The translations under genes and the position numbers were made by a program. A stretch of DNA of 64,000 nt from Paenibacillus_S sp043945595 (GTDB taxonomy: Bacteria; Bacillota; Bacilli; Paenibacillales; NBRC-103111): contig NZ_JBIFNP010000001.1 in the NCBI RefSeq assembly GCF_043945595.1, positions 4,588,001 through 4,652,000 on the forward strand, in the 5' to 3' direction. The notes below the pieces were generated by a model. The model had not been told where the DNA came from and did no database searches. It saw nothing but the letters and a program-made list of their open reading frames with translations. Below are positions 17,702-27,000 of this stretch, piece by piece (within the stretch, counting starts at the first letter, position 1; the number at the start of each line of letters is the position of its first letter).

Positions 17702-18451
17702 TTATTTCTTCGCAATGATCATAAATCGTTTCGAATTGGTCATAATTCCTCGTTCCGTCCGGCTGCGTTCGATGAATGCATGAAGTATGTCAAAATCGTT
17801 TTCACCGGTTCCAAAATCCGAAATAATCGGGGTATGCTTCAAAAGAAAAACAATATCCTCATCCGTCTGGTAATACTCGGCCGCATCATATTCAAAAGAT
17901 TGAATATCCGAAAACCCGGCTTCGGTCAAATCGGAAATGTATTTATGTTTTAATTCTCCGTCTTCCATTCCAAACTGCTGCCCTCTTTGAAAAGCCTGCT
18001 TGATATTCCGTTTATCATGCTCGCCTATTTGCTGCGTGAGAAAGATTCCGCCCTCGGCCAAAACTCTTGCAGCCTCCTGCGCGCTGAATTCCGACTGTCT
18101 GCACGAAACGATATGAAAAAAGCCCGCCGGGAATTCAAGGCTTCCGGCATCCATCTGCAGAAAGCGGGCACGGTGCTCGTTTGCCTTCAGCGCATTAGCC
18201 TGAGCGGTGCGGATCATCCCTTGCGATAGGTCTATACCGACAAGCAGCAAGGCGGACTCTGCAATGGGCAGCAATTTTTCCCCGCCGCCGCAGCCGATAT
18301 CAAGCCAGAGGTCGGTCTTCCTGCACCTCTTGGTTACTTCCTCATAAAAATCCCATTGCTCCCCCACGGTCCGAACGTTCAGCCGGCTAAAGTCCCAGCC
18401 GTTCACGCTTCCCATCTTTTCATAAAAGCTTTTATATTCTGGCGGTTCCAT
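17702..18451 (-). CDS. Class I SAM-dependent methyltransferase
   Basis: A 249-residue cytoplasmic methyltransferase. Motif I is LWLDIGCGGGEKL and the acidic ribose-binding residue is in LLVGIDLSQGMI. A later FFHIVSCRQSEFSAQEAARVLAEGGIFLTQQIG is motif II/III. The pattern resembles the small YcgJ-like methyltransferases; the acceptor is unknown. ATG 18451 follows AAGGAG at 8 nt; an overlapping GTG nine bases upstream has no site of its own. It is monocistronic. Confidence 0.88.
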   Translation of the reverse strand: MEPPEYKSFYEKMGSVNGWDFSRLNVRTVGEQWDFYEEVTKRCRKTDLWLDIGCGGGEKLLPIAESALLLVGIDLSQGMIRTAQANALKANEHRARFLQMDAGSLEFPAGFFHIVSCRQSEFSAQEAARVLAEGGIFLTQQIGEHDKRNIKQAFQRGQQFGMEDGELKHKYISDLTEAGFSDIQSFEYDAAEYYQTDEDIVFLLKHTPIISDFGTGENDFDILHAFIERSRTERGIMTNSKRFMIIAKK

Positions 18452-18796
18452 CCCCCACACTCCTTCACAACCGTGCGCTCACCTTGACACAGCTTTATAC
18501 CCACGTGCCTTTGAAGGGCAGCTTAGCTGACGAGACCCGGCATTGTATTCCATCCGGCCGACGCTATGATTTTACCAGCATAATTCAGCTTGATTGAAGA
18601 ATACAGATAAACTGTTGCTGTAATGAAACTCGCCCGCAGCGGCCGATTCCACAGACCATCCCGCTTATGGTAAACTTAAAAAGTCTTTAAAACGCTTTCC
18701 ACGTAACTGCATTCCGGATTGAACACGGGCAGGACGTTTCATGAACAGTCCACATTCCGTCTACAAATTACAATTACATAGAAGGAAGGTTAGCCT
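18452..18796. other. Intergenic region between divergent genes
   Basis: It must hold the promoters for the methyltransferase (leftward) and the PPOX protein (rightward). I see no convincing -35/-10 pair, repeat, hairpin or open frame with a ribosome binding site. Confidence 0.5.
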
Positions 18797-19384
18797 ATGA
18801 AAAATAGATACGAGGATCTCGTTACATCCGTTGAAGAGCTGCGCGAACTGGTCGGAACGCCTAATGAAGCCGTTGTCAAAAAATCGATTGCTCAAATTGA
18901 TGAGCATATCCGGCATTACTTGTCGAAATCTCCATTGTTTTTTCTTTCAACCGCGGGCCGGGAAGGCCGCTGCGATGTGTCCCCTCGCGGCGATGCTCCC
19001 GGATCGGTGCATATCCTTGACGATCAAAGGCTGGTTTATGCCGAGCGTCCGGGCAATAGGCGGATTGATTCGTTGCTAAATATTCTCTCCAACCCTCAGG
19101 TAGGCATGCTGTTTATCATCCCGGGCCAGGAAGAGGTGCTTCGCATCAACGGAAAAGCATGGATCACCCGGAACGAGGAGCTGCTCCGGCCGCTGGAATG
19201 GAAAGGTACGCCGCCTAAGCTAGGCGTTATTGTCGAGGTAGAGGAAGCCTTCGTGCACTGCCCGCGGGCGTTGAAGCAGGCTGGCATCTGGGATCTGGAA
19301 TCGTGGCCGCCCGCAGAAGAGCGGCCATCCATTCAAGAGATGTTTAAAGCCCACCTTCAAATCAACGGCTTGACGTTGAAATAA
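18797..19384 (+). CDS. Pyridoxamine 5'-phosphate oxidase-family flavoprotein (MSMEG_1061-like)
   Basis: A 195-residue protein with the split-barrel flavin-binding pattern: SPLFFLSTAGREGRCDVSPRGDAPGSVHILDD, then RIDSLLNILSNPQVGMLFIIPG and ...LRINGKAWIT. The N-terminal VTSVEELRELVGTPNEAVVKKSIAQIDEHIRHYL is typical of the MSMEG_1061 subgroup. Probably it binds FMN or F420; the substrate is unknown. GAAGGAAGG precedes ATG 18797. It stands alone, convergent with selO. Confidence 0.88.
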   Translation: MKNRYEDLVTSVEELRELVGTPNEAVVKKSIAQIDEHIRHYLSKSPLFFLSTAGREGRCDVSPRGDAPGSVHILDDQRLVYAERPGNRRIDSLLNILSNPQVGMLFIIPGQEEVLRINGKAWITRNEELLRPLEWKGTPPKLGVIVEVEEAFVHCPRALKQAGIWDLESWPPAEERPSIQEMFKAHLQINGLTLK

Positions 19385-19417
19385 AGTTGATCTCTAGAAG
19401 CATCCGGCACAGGCAGA

Positions 19418-20899
19418 TCATGTACCGCAATAGGTCCGGTAAGGATAGGCGGACGGCACAGGCAGCGAGCAATACTCAGCCTGTTCCGCGGCGTACGCGT
19501 ACGGGTTCGCCAACGCTTCAAGAAGCCGCTCCATTACGCTGTAATCTTCGTGCATCACCGCGGCATCCAACGCTTCCTCCACCCGATGGTTGCGCGGGAT
19601 GACCGCCGGGTTACTGCTGCGCATGAGCTGCCTGGCGTCGTCTTGCGACTCCGGCTGTCTGCCTAATCTTTCCTGCCACTGCTCATACCACCGGCTAAAC
19701 GGTTCCGTGCCGTAAAAAACGGTGTCCTCCGGCTTTTCCAACGTTAATGCACGGAACGTATTCGTATAATCCGCCCCATGCTTCTGCATCATCGTGAGCA
19801 AGCCCTCAATCAGGGAGTCATCCTGCTCTTCCACATGAAATAAGCCCAATTTCGCTCTCATTCCCGAGAGCCAATTCCGTTGATACAACTCAAAATACTC
19901 TGCAATCGCCCCCTCCGCCAATTGAACGGCCTGATCCTCGTCCGCATGCAGTAAGGGTAGTATTGACTCTGCCAGCCTTGCAAGATTCCAGGCGCCGATC
20001 CGCGGCTGATTGCCATAGGCATAGCGGCCCTGAGCGTCAATGGAGCTGAATACGGTTGACGGGTTATAGGCATCCATAAAAGCGCACGGGCCATAATCGA
20101 TCGTTTCTCCGCTGATGGCCATATTGTCGGTATTCATCACCCCATGGATGAAGCCAACAAGCTGCCATTGGGCAATCAGCGCCGCCTGACGCTTGATGAC
20201 TCCCTGAAGCAGGGCAAGGTACCGGTTCTCGGCCGCATCGGCTTCCGGATAATGCTTCTGCAAGGCATAATCGGCCAGCGCCTTGAGATCCTCAGCTTTT
20301 CCCCAATTCGCAGCGTACTGAAAGGTACCGACACGCAGATGGCTTGCCGCTACGCGCGTCAGCACAGCGCCGGGGAGCTCGGCTTCGCGAAAGACGGATT
20401 CGCCCGTCGTCGTCACGGCGAGGCTGCAAGTAGTCGGAATGCCCAGCGCATGCATGGCCTCGCTAATGATGTATTCGCGCAGCATCGGCCCGAGCGCCGC
20501 CCGGCCGTCACCGCCGCGGGAGTATGGCGTTCTTCCTGAGCCCTTCAGCTGGATATCGAAGCGCTCTCCCCCAGGCGTAATTTGCTCGCCGAGCAGCAGC
20601 GCTCTTCCGTCTCCCAGCATCGTGAAATGGCCGAACTGGTGACCTGCGTAAGCCTGCGCCAGAGGTTCGGCCCCTTCCGGAATCCGATTGCCGGCAAACA
20701 CCGCAGCGCCGTCGCTGCTTCTCAGCGCTTCGGCATCAAGTCCCAGTGCCGCTGCCAGCGGGGCATTGAGTACAGCCAGCTTCGGCGAGCGTACCGGCGG
20801 CGGAGTGAGCTTGGCATAAAATATTGCCGGCAGGCGGGTATAGCTGTTATCCAAATTCCAGCCCGCTTGTATTGCGTTTTGCTCTGTCAAACGTATCAT
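19418..20899 (-). CDS. selO: Protein adenylyltransferase SelO (YdiU family)
   Basis: A pseudokinase-fold enzyme that transfers AMP from ATP to Ser/Thr/Tyr residues of proteins and is linked to redox stress in other organisms. The whole family pattern is present over 493 residues: GWNLDNSYTRLPAIFYAKL, PLAQAYAGHQFGHF, LGDGRALLLGE, KGSGRTPYSRGGDGRAALGPMLREYI, GIPTTCSLAVTTTGE, FIHGVMNTDNM and TIDYGPCAFMDAY (metal and active-site region). ATG 20899 abuts AAAGGG; an in-frame TTG nine bases later has better spacing, so the true start may be four residues in. Confidence 0.95.
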   Translation of the reverse strand: MIRLTEQNAIQAGWNLDNSYTRLPAIFYAKLTPPPVRSPKLAVLNAPLAAALGLDAEALRSSDGAAVFAGNRIPEGAEPLAQAYAGHQFGHFTMLGDGRALLLGEQITPGGERFDIQLKGSGRTPYSRGGDGRAALGPMLREYIISEAMHALGIPTTCSLAVTTTGESVFREAELPGAVLTRVAASHLRVGTFQYAANWGKAEDLKALADYALQKHYPEADAAENRYLALLQGVIKRQAALIAQWQLVGFIHGVMNTDNMAISGETIDYGPCAFMDAYNPSTVFSSIDAQGRYAYGNQPRIGAWNLARLAESILPLLHADEDQAVQLAEGAIAEYFELYQRNWLSGMRAKLGLFHVEEQDDSLIEGLLTMMQKHGADYTNTFRALTLEKPEDTVFYGTEPFSRWYEQWQERLGRQPESQDDARQLMRSSNPAVIPRNHRVEEALDAAVMHEDYSVMERLLEALANPYAYAAEQAEYCSLPVPSAYPYRTYCGT

Positions 20900-21008
20900 C
20901 CCTTTACGTATGGGCTATAACCATAGAGGATAGCCTCGTTATTGTCTACTTCTGCCAATTTATTATACCCTTTCCGGTGCCTGACGGCATCTTCTTCCAA
21001 GCACAAAC

Positions 21009-21033
21009 TTAAAAACCGCACCTATAGATGCGG
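21009..21033 (-). terminator. Leftward intrinsic terminator
   Basis: CCGCA/TGCGG arms around CTATAGA-type loop (21016-21033), followed on the minus strand by TTTTTAAG. It would end the small gene at 21173-21385. Confidence 0.7.
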
Positions 21034-21172
21034 TAAGCATTTGTGTTTATTTTCACTTAGTGTGAATCCCCTTGTTCCTCAATGGCCTAGTCGCGCACAT
21101 AGATGCGGATGTCAGGATGCCCACATTTATTTCCAAGAATGATGCCTCATGCAGCCTCTGTCCGAGCCTGAC

Positions 21173-21385
21173 CTATGCTTTCACAAGCTCTTTCTTCCAA
21201 AATTCCAATACGGTATGCTCCGGCAATTGGACGGAGGCCCATGAGTTTTTCGTTTTAAAGCCCAGGTCTTCCATTTTTCCGATCAGATTAGTCACTGCAG
21301 AATTTTCTACTCTCACTTCCATGGAAAGCGTATTTTTAATCAAATCGGACAGCTCCGTACACTCGTTAATTGCAGAAGTATTCAT
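21173..21385 (-). CDS. Small protein of unknown function
   Basis: A 70-residue soluble protein (SDLIKNTLSMEVRVENSAVTNLIGKMEDLGFKTKNSWASV...FWKKELVKA) with no signal or membrane segment. The alternating helix/strand pattern suggests a small alpha/beta fold. I do not recognise the family. AAAGGAG lies directly before the ATG (1 nt gap), closer than usual. A terminator about 140 bp downstream on the same strand supports transcription. Confidence 0.5.
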   Translation of the reverse strand: MNTSAINECTELSDLIKNTLSMEVRVENSAVTNLIGKMEDLGFKTKNSWASVQLPEHTVLEFWKKELVKA

Positions 21386-21557
21386 GCTCCTTTATCATCC
21401 TTCCGAACCGAATATTGCTTTATACTGCCCGGAAAATTCCATATTATTCGACTCCGGATCATGGCACGCCTGCGAGCTTAATGCGTCAGGCCGTTCCTCG
21501 AAATGATTATATATTGTGCAAAAAGGCGGCAGCGCAGGAATCGCGACGGCGGGTGCG

Positions 21558-21989
21558 CTACCGAACAGATCCTTGTTTACCCTCAATTAAATCTGCGGCT
21601 TTCCTCCACAATCCTCCGGCGCAGGGAACAAACCCGCTTCCGGCATAAAATGAAGCATGCTTCATATCGTACGTTACGGTGACAATCTCCAGCCCCGCAC
21701 GCTCGGACTCTTCCAGCAGCTTCTTTACTAAGGCTTGCCCGATGCCCCTCTGCTGAAATTGCGGATGTACGATGATGTCTTCCATATATCCGTGCTGCAG
21801 GCCCGTCCCGGCAACATAGCCGAATGCGATAAGGCCGCCGGTTTCCGCATCCCGGCATCCCGCCCAGAAGCTGCAGCGTTCGAACAAAATCGGGTAATCG
21901 GAGTGCCGCGCCTCCCACCCCACCTGCTCTCTAAGCGCCGGCACCTCATGCGGCTCTATCGGAAGATTTAGCATAATCTCATGCTTCAT
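21558..21989 (-). CDS. GNAT-family N-acetyltransferase
   Basis: A 143-residue acetyltransferase. GLIAFGYVAGTGLQHGYMEDIIVHPQFQQRGIGQALVKKLLEE holds the core strands and the acetyl-CoA pyrophosphate loop (QQRGIG). MKHASFYAGSGFVPC is motif B. ATG 21989 (MKHEIMLNLPIE) follows GGGG at about 5 nt; a longer upstream frame lacks a site. The substrate is unknown. No operon partner is visible. Confidence 0.9.
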   Translation of the reverse strand: MKHEIMLNLPIEPHEVPALREQVGWEARHSDYPILFERCSFWAGCRDAETGGLIAFGYVAGTGLQHGYMEDIIVHPQFQQRGIGQALVKKLLEESERAGLEIVTVTYDMKHASFYAGSGFVPCAGGLWRKAADLIEGKQGSVR

Positions 21990-22346
21990 GACATTCCCCT
22001 TTCTTTTTTGCGCCTGCTCATGAAAATTGTCCACCGACGTCTTTTCAGCGATGTTCGACCGCGTTTGGCGGTAGCTTCCCCCTTGATGGAATAGCCGCAT
22101 GGGCAGCTTCGAGGCGATATTCCCTTTTTGAATATACTAATATACTATACCAGAATTAACCATAAGTAGAACCGGATGCGTTCTATCTGGAACACCGTTA
22201 TCCCTGCCCAGCAAACAAACGAAAGAGGGTGTCCCATAAGTCATTAAATGACTGAGGGACGCCCTCTCATTTTGTACAACAAAAAGAAACCTACCTTTGG
22301 TAAAATGGAAGTACCACCCACCATTCACATAAAGGAGAGGTTTCTT

Positions 22347-23915
22347 TTGTACATTCAATATACCATGGATCAACTTTGCCTGCCAATGGATTTAGAAGAG
22401 GACATTCCAGCAAACCACCTCGTTCGCGTTGTAAACACTGCCGTCAATCGTCTCGACGCCGCTATCTTCGACGCCGCTTACCCCGGAGGCGGACGAGATA
22501 GCTATCACCCCAAGATGTTAACCAAAGTCATCATTTATGCCTACACACAACGCATCTACTCCTCTCGCCAGATTGCCAAGGCTGTCCGTGAAAACATCAT
22601 GTTTATGTGGATCGCAGGCAGGCAGCGCCCGGACTTTCGTACCATCAACCGCTTTCGTTCGGAACGAATGAAAACTGTACTGGAGACTGTGTTTACGGCC
22701 GTTCTTCAATTCCTCGCAGAGGAGAACTATGTGCAGTTGGAGCATTACTTTGTGGACGGCACGAAGATCGAAGCCAATGCCAACCGCTATACGTTTGTTT
22801 GGGGAAAGGCTGTCGTGAAGCACAAGGCCAAGCTCCAGGAGAAAGTCCAGACCTTGTTCGCCGCCATTGAAGAAGCTGAGAGGCAAGAAGAAGGAGCACA
22901 TGAGGGCAGGGATCTTCACGAGCTGGGAGAGTCATCTGCCATCACAAGTGAAAAGCTGGCACATGCCGTCAAGCAGTTGGAAGAGCGCCTGCAGGAGAAG
23001 CCTAAAGATAAACCGCTAAAGAAGGCGGTGCGTGCGCTCCGCAAGGACTTGCTTCCGCGGCTCCAAAAGTATGAGACACATGAGATCATCTTAGGAAATC
23101 GAAACAGCTACAGCAAAACGGACCATGACGCCACATTTATGCGAATGAAAGAAGACCACATGCGAAATGGCCAGCTCAAGCCGGGTTACAACGTACAGAT
23201 TGGCACTGAAAATCAATTCATTCTCGGCTACAGCGTTCACCAGCGGCCGACCGATACGCGCTGCCTCATCCCTCATCTGGAGAAAATAAAATCACAGTTC
23301 GGCAAGCTGCCACACACCGTCATCGCTGATGCGGGCTATGGCGGTGAGGAGAATTATGACTATTTGGAGCAGAACAAAGTCGAAGCCATTGTAAAGTACA
23401 GCACGTACCATCGCGAAAAAAGCAAGGCATGGCAAAAGGACATCAGTAAGATCGACAACTGGACCTACAACAGCGAGCAAGACACGTGGACATGCGCAGC
23501 CGGACAACCGCTCCATTTTCGTAGGGTAAGTAAGGAAAAAAAAGAAAGTGGGTATGAAATCGAACACAGGCATTACCGAAGCACCAGCTGTGAGGAATGC
23601 CCGCTGAAACCACAGTGTACGAAGGCCCAAGGTAACCGTGAGATCAAAGTCAGCATGAAGTATTTGCGGCTAAAGGGCCAAGCAAGGCAAAAGCTCCGCA
23701 GTGAAGAGGGTTATGCCCTGGCAGTGAGGCGCATGATCGAGCCGGAGCCTGTGTTTGGTGATATGAAACACAACAGAGGATTTAGAAGATTTCTGCTTCG
23801 TGGCTTACCAAAAGTAAGTCTGGAGGTCGGGTGGCTTTCCCTTGCCCACAATCTACTTAAGAAAGCTGCAATAGATACCAAAAACCAAGGAGCTAAGCGA
23901 GAACAGATCGCATAG
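22347..23915 (+). CDS. IS1182-family transposase
   Basis: A 522-residue transposase. The N-terminal DUF772 region runs NHLVRVVNTAVNRLD ... PKMLTKVIIYAYTQRIYSSRQIAKAVREN and FMWIAGRQRPDFRTINRFR. First catalytic Asp is in YFVDGTKIEANANRYTFVW, second in HTVIADAGYGGEENYDYLE, and the Glu in MIEPEPVFGDMKHNRGFRRF. A Cys cluster (CEECPLKPQC) precedes it. I place the start at TTG 22347, 6 nt after AAAGGAGAGG; ATG 22365 is an alternative. The gene is unbroken, unlike the transposase at 2524. Confidence 0.93.
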   Translation: MYIQYTMDQLCLPMDLEEDIPANHLVRVVNTAVNRLDAAIFDAAYPGGGRDSYHPKMLTKVIIYAYTQRIYSSRQIAKAVRENIMFMWIAGRQRPDFRTINRFRSERMKTVLETVFTAVLQFLAEENYVQLEHYFVDGTKIEANANRYTFVWGKAVVKHKAKLQEKVQTLFAAIEEAERQEEGAHEGRDLHELGESSAITSEKLAHAVKQLEERLQEKPKDKPLKKAVRALRKDLLPRLQKYETHEIILGNRNSYSKTDHDATFMRMKEDHMRNGQLKPGYNVQIGTENQFILGYSVHQRPTDTRCLIPHLEKIKSQFGKLPHTVIADAGYGGEENYDYLEQNKVEAIVKYSTYHREKSKAWQKDISKIDNWTYNSEQDTWTCAAGQPLHFRRVSKEKKESGYEIEHRHYRSTSCEECPLKPQCTKAQGNREIKVSMKYLRLKGQARQKLRSEEGYALAVRRMIEPEPVFGDMKHNRGFRRFLLRGLPKVSLEVGWLSLAHNLLKKAAIDTKNQGAKREQIA

Positions 23916-23928
23916 CTCCTTGGTTTTT
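23881..23928 (+). terminator. Transposase terminator overlapping the CDS end
   Basis: AAAACCAAGGAGCTA (23881-23895) pairs perfectly with TAGCTCCTTGGTTTT (23913-23927), followed by TT. The left arm is inside the last codons. Confidence 0.92.
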
Positions 23929-24014
23929 TCGAATGTCATCTTATTTTGTTCCAGAGGGTGTCTCCAAATTTACTTTTGGGACAGCCCCTCTAACGTATAA
24001 TTTGATTCCATTAA

Positions 24015-27000
24015 TTAATGGTGGGGCACGATCGTTACACTGCCATCGGACATCAGCTTCACGGTACCGGAAGCCGATTCGATTTCTTGCATAGCCCAGT
24101 GGTCTTGCGGGACATCCGGCCAGCTGGAGGACTGTACATGCGCGGCCGGACGTTCAAACAACCGGTTCAATACTTTCACCGCTTCAGCGCGGTTCAGCTT
24201 GCCTTCCGGCTGGAAGGTACCGTCAGGATAGCCTTGCAGTACGCCTGCCTTCGATGCTTGCTCAATCGCATCGGCTGCCCAATGCGTCTGCGTATCGCTG
24301 TAGCGGCCGACAGATGCTTGGTCTGCCGCGGCTGCAGGAAGCAGTCTGGCCGCAATGCTGGCCATCTCCGCTCGGGTAACGGCATCGTCGGGACGGAACA
24401 GCCCCTTGTCGTCGCCGAGCATCAATCCCGAGCGCTGCATACCGGCAATTGCCTCAGCCGCCCAATGTCCTTCTGCGACATCAGGGTAGCCCGCTGCCGC
24501 TCCCGTTGCAGCGCCGCCTGCATGGCTTGCAGCTCCAATGCGGTACAGAATCGTCGCCAATTCTGCGCGTGTAATGGACTGCTCCGGACGGAAGGTGCCG
24601 TCAGGGTAGCCGGACAAATAAGGCTCCAGCACCTTCAGCGCTTCCGCGCTATTTTTCTGAATCAACGTAAATGTACTGAACTTATTGATTTCAATTGCAA
24701 TCCCGGCCGGATTGCCTTCGGCATCGTAGCGGATTTCTCCTTGCGAAAGCTCCTTGTCGCCGTCGCTGTGCTCGATATACACAGCCAGATTGGATAACAC
24801 TAGTTTTGCAGCCGCCTGATCTGCAGGCAGCGTCAAGCTGTTCAGCGGGAACAGGAGCTCTGTCGTGTACCCGGAATAATTCGTTTCAATCTGAACCGGT
24901 TGGCCGATCACGTTGACCGGCTGGCCGCCGGCTGCATTTTTCACCAGCTCTGCAGCCTGCACCCGGGATGCTACCTCGCTGCGCCCGGCGTCGGTACGGA
25001 CTGGAACCACCCGGAAATAAACCTCTTTCCCATCCTTGCTCAGCTGCTCCAGCGAAGCTTGCGATAAGGTGATTTGCGCATCCGGCAGTACGATCTGCAG
25101 GGACAAGCCGCCGCCAGCAAGCAGGTTCACGGACTCGGCTGTCAAGCTTACAATCCGTTCATCCGCCGGTGCCTCCGGCAGATCTGTCACATAGATTCGA
25201 GCGATGCCGTCCTTGTTCTGAACGGCTTTATCGAGAATCACGCGTATTTTGTCCGCATCGAGCTTCACCGAATCGATCGTTCTGCCATCCTCGGTCGAAT
25301 TCCGAACGATGGACGTCTGATCCGTCCAACCTCCGGCACCGCCGGAAATCGTCGTTTGACGTACATTTTCAGCAGGCTTTTTGGAATCCCGTACACGTTT
25401 CACATCGATGGAATATGTCTGCGAAGCGGTCCGGTCAGCGGACTCCACGCTTATGATAACCGTGTTGCTTCCTAAGTTAAGGTGTGGCGTAAAGCCTCCG
25501 CCGCCCTTCAAGGAAACCCCATCAACCGTCACGGTTGCTTCCGGATCATTGGCAATCGCCGTTACTGTCGCGACACCGCTGGTGGTTGCTCCAATTGTTC
25601 CGTACTTCAGCTTGTAAGGATTAAAAGCGCCATCCATTAGCGGCGTTACCTGCAGGCTGGACAGCAGTGGCGGCTGCACAGGCTGTGTCTGCAGACGCAG
25701 CACGGAGACATTGTAAGTAAGCTTGGTGCCGTTCTGAGCGCTTACTTCGACTGCATAGGTTTGCGCGTTCCCGGTAAACGGAACGGATAATGCAGAACCG
25801 TTCGCTGCAGCTTGACCGTCGATGTGAATCGTCGCATCCGATTGTTCCACAGCAGGCAGCAGCGTCAAGGATTGGGCCGTATTAGGTGCAAGCACCTGAT
25901 AATTCAATACCGCCGGATCAAATCCGGACAGCAGCGCCGTGCCTCCGGCAGCCACTTCCAGCTGCCGCAGCCGTGCGTCACTGCTCTGCTCACGCCATAC
26001 CGCTACCTGATAGCTTCGCGTTTCAGAGCCGTCCGGCGAAGCCACCGTCACAGGAATCGCATTCTCACCTACAAGCAGCGGTATCGATTGGGATGCCTGA
26101 CCGCTCGAAACCGGCTGCCCTTTAATCTTAATGCTAGAGCTGGCCTTCAAGGCTTCCGGCGTCAACGTAACGCTGTCTACCGTATTGTCTACATAGACGT
26201 TGAAGCTTTCTTCCGCCCCTGTAAACGGCTTCGCCGGAAGCTCTTTCCCGGACTGCTGCGCAGTCGCGTCATTCAGCTTCAGCCCACGCAATACGGCAGC
26301 GCTGGAGCCTTTTCCATCGAGCTTCAAAGTATAGGTCTTATCCGTCCCGCTGGCGGGATGGACTACTATTTGCACGGTACGTCCCGCAGCAGGCACGTCG
26401 ACCTCTGCATAGCCGTTCGAAAGCGCCTGGCCGTCGACAGTAACCGCGGATGAAGCGTCCATCGGAACCGCGTAAACGCGAACCTTATCCGAGAATGCAG
26501 ACGCTTGATACGAAGAGGTGCCGAACTGATAAGGCTTGCTCAGCTTTGCATTTCCCGTTGCCAGAGCGGCAAGATCGCTAGGATAGGTCGGCAAGGTTCC
26601 ATCGATGCCGCGCAATACTTCAAAGCCATACTCCGTTTTATTACCGACTTCATCGGATGCCGTAATCGTTATCTGATTCCGGTCCGCCTGAGCCGTCCAG
26701 TCCAGCGGAGCGTAATATACGAAGCGTCCGTCATCGTCAAGCGGAACCGCCGTTCCATTAATCGTCAGCTTAGCACCGGAATCCGTTTGACCTGTAATAT
26801 AAACCTTGCTGTCGTCTGTAACGGTACCGTTCAACGAAATCGGCTGCCCGTTCGTATCGTCGCCGCCGGACGCAATAAGCAGCGGACCGGTACGATCGAT
26901 AAACAGCTTACGGTACACAGTACTGCGGTCGCCGCGCTCATTTACCGCTTCGAGCAGCAGATTGTATTCCCGTTCTTTCAGTACGCTTACTTTCAACAGC

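Larger units (their letters stand above)
22224..23991 (+). mobile_element. IS1182-family insertion sequence, about 1.77 kb
   Basis: Ends: AGAGGGTGTCCCATAAGT at the left and AGAGGGGCTGTCCCAAAAGT (read inward) at the right, an imperfect inverted repeat. It carries one intact transposase. Each end also folds on itself: 22224-22267 (AGAGGGTGTCCC against GGGACGCCCTCT, with AGTCATTAAATGACT inside) and 23953-23991 (AGAGGGTGTCTCC against GGGACAGCCCCTCT). No clear target duplication is visible. The intact gene suggests recent arrival or continued activity. Confidence 0.88.

Noticed and set aside
22215..24000. Target-site duplication for the IS1182-type element
   Set aside because: Flanks read ...AACGAA and AACGTA...; the shared AACG is not adjacent to both ends, so no duplication can be supported.
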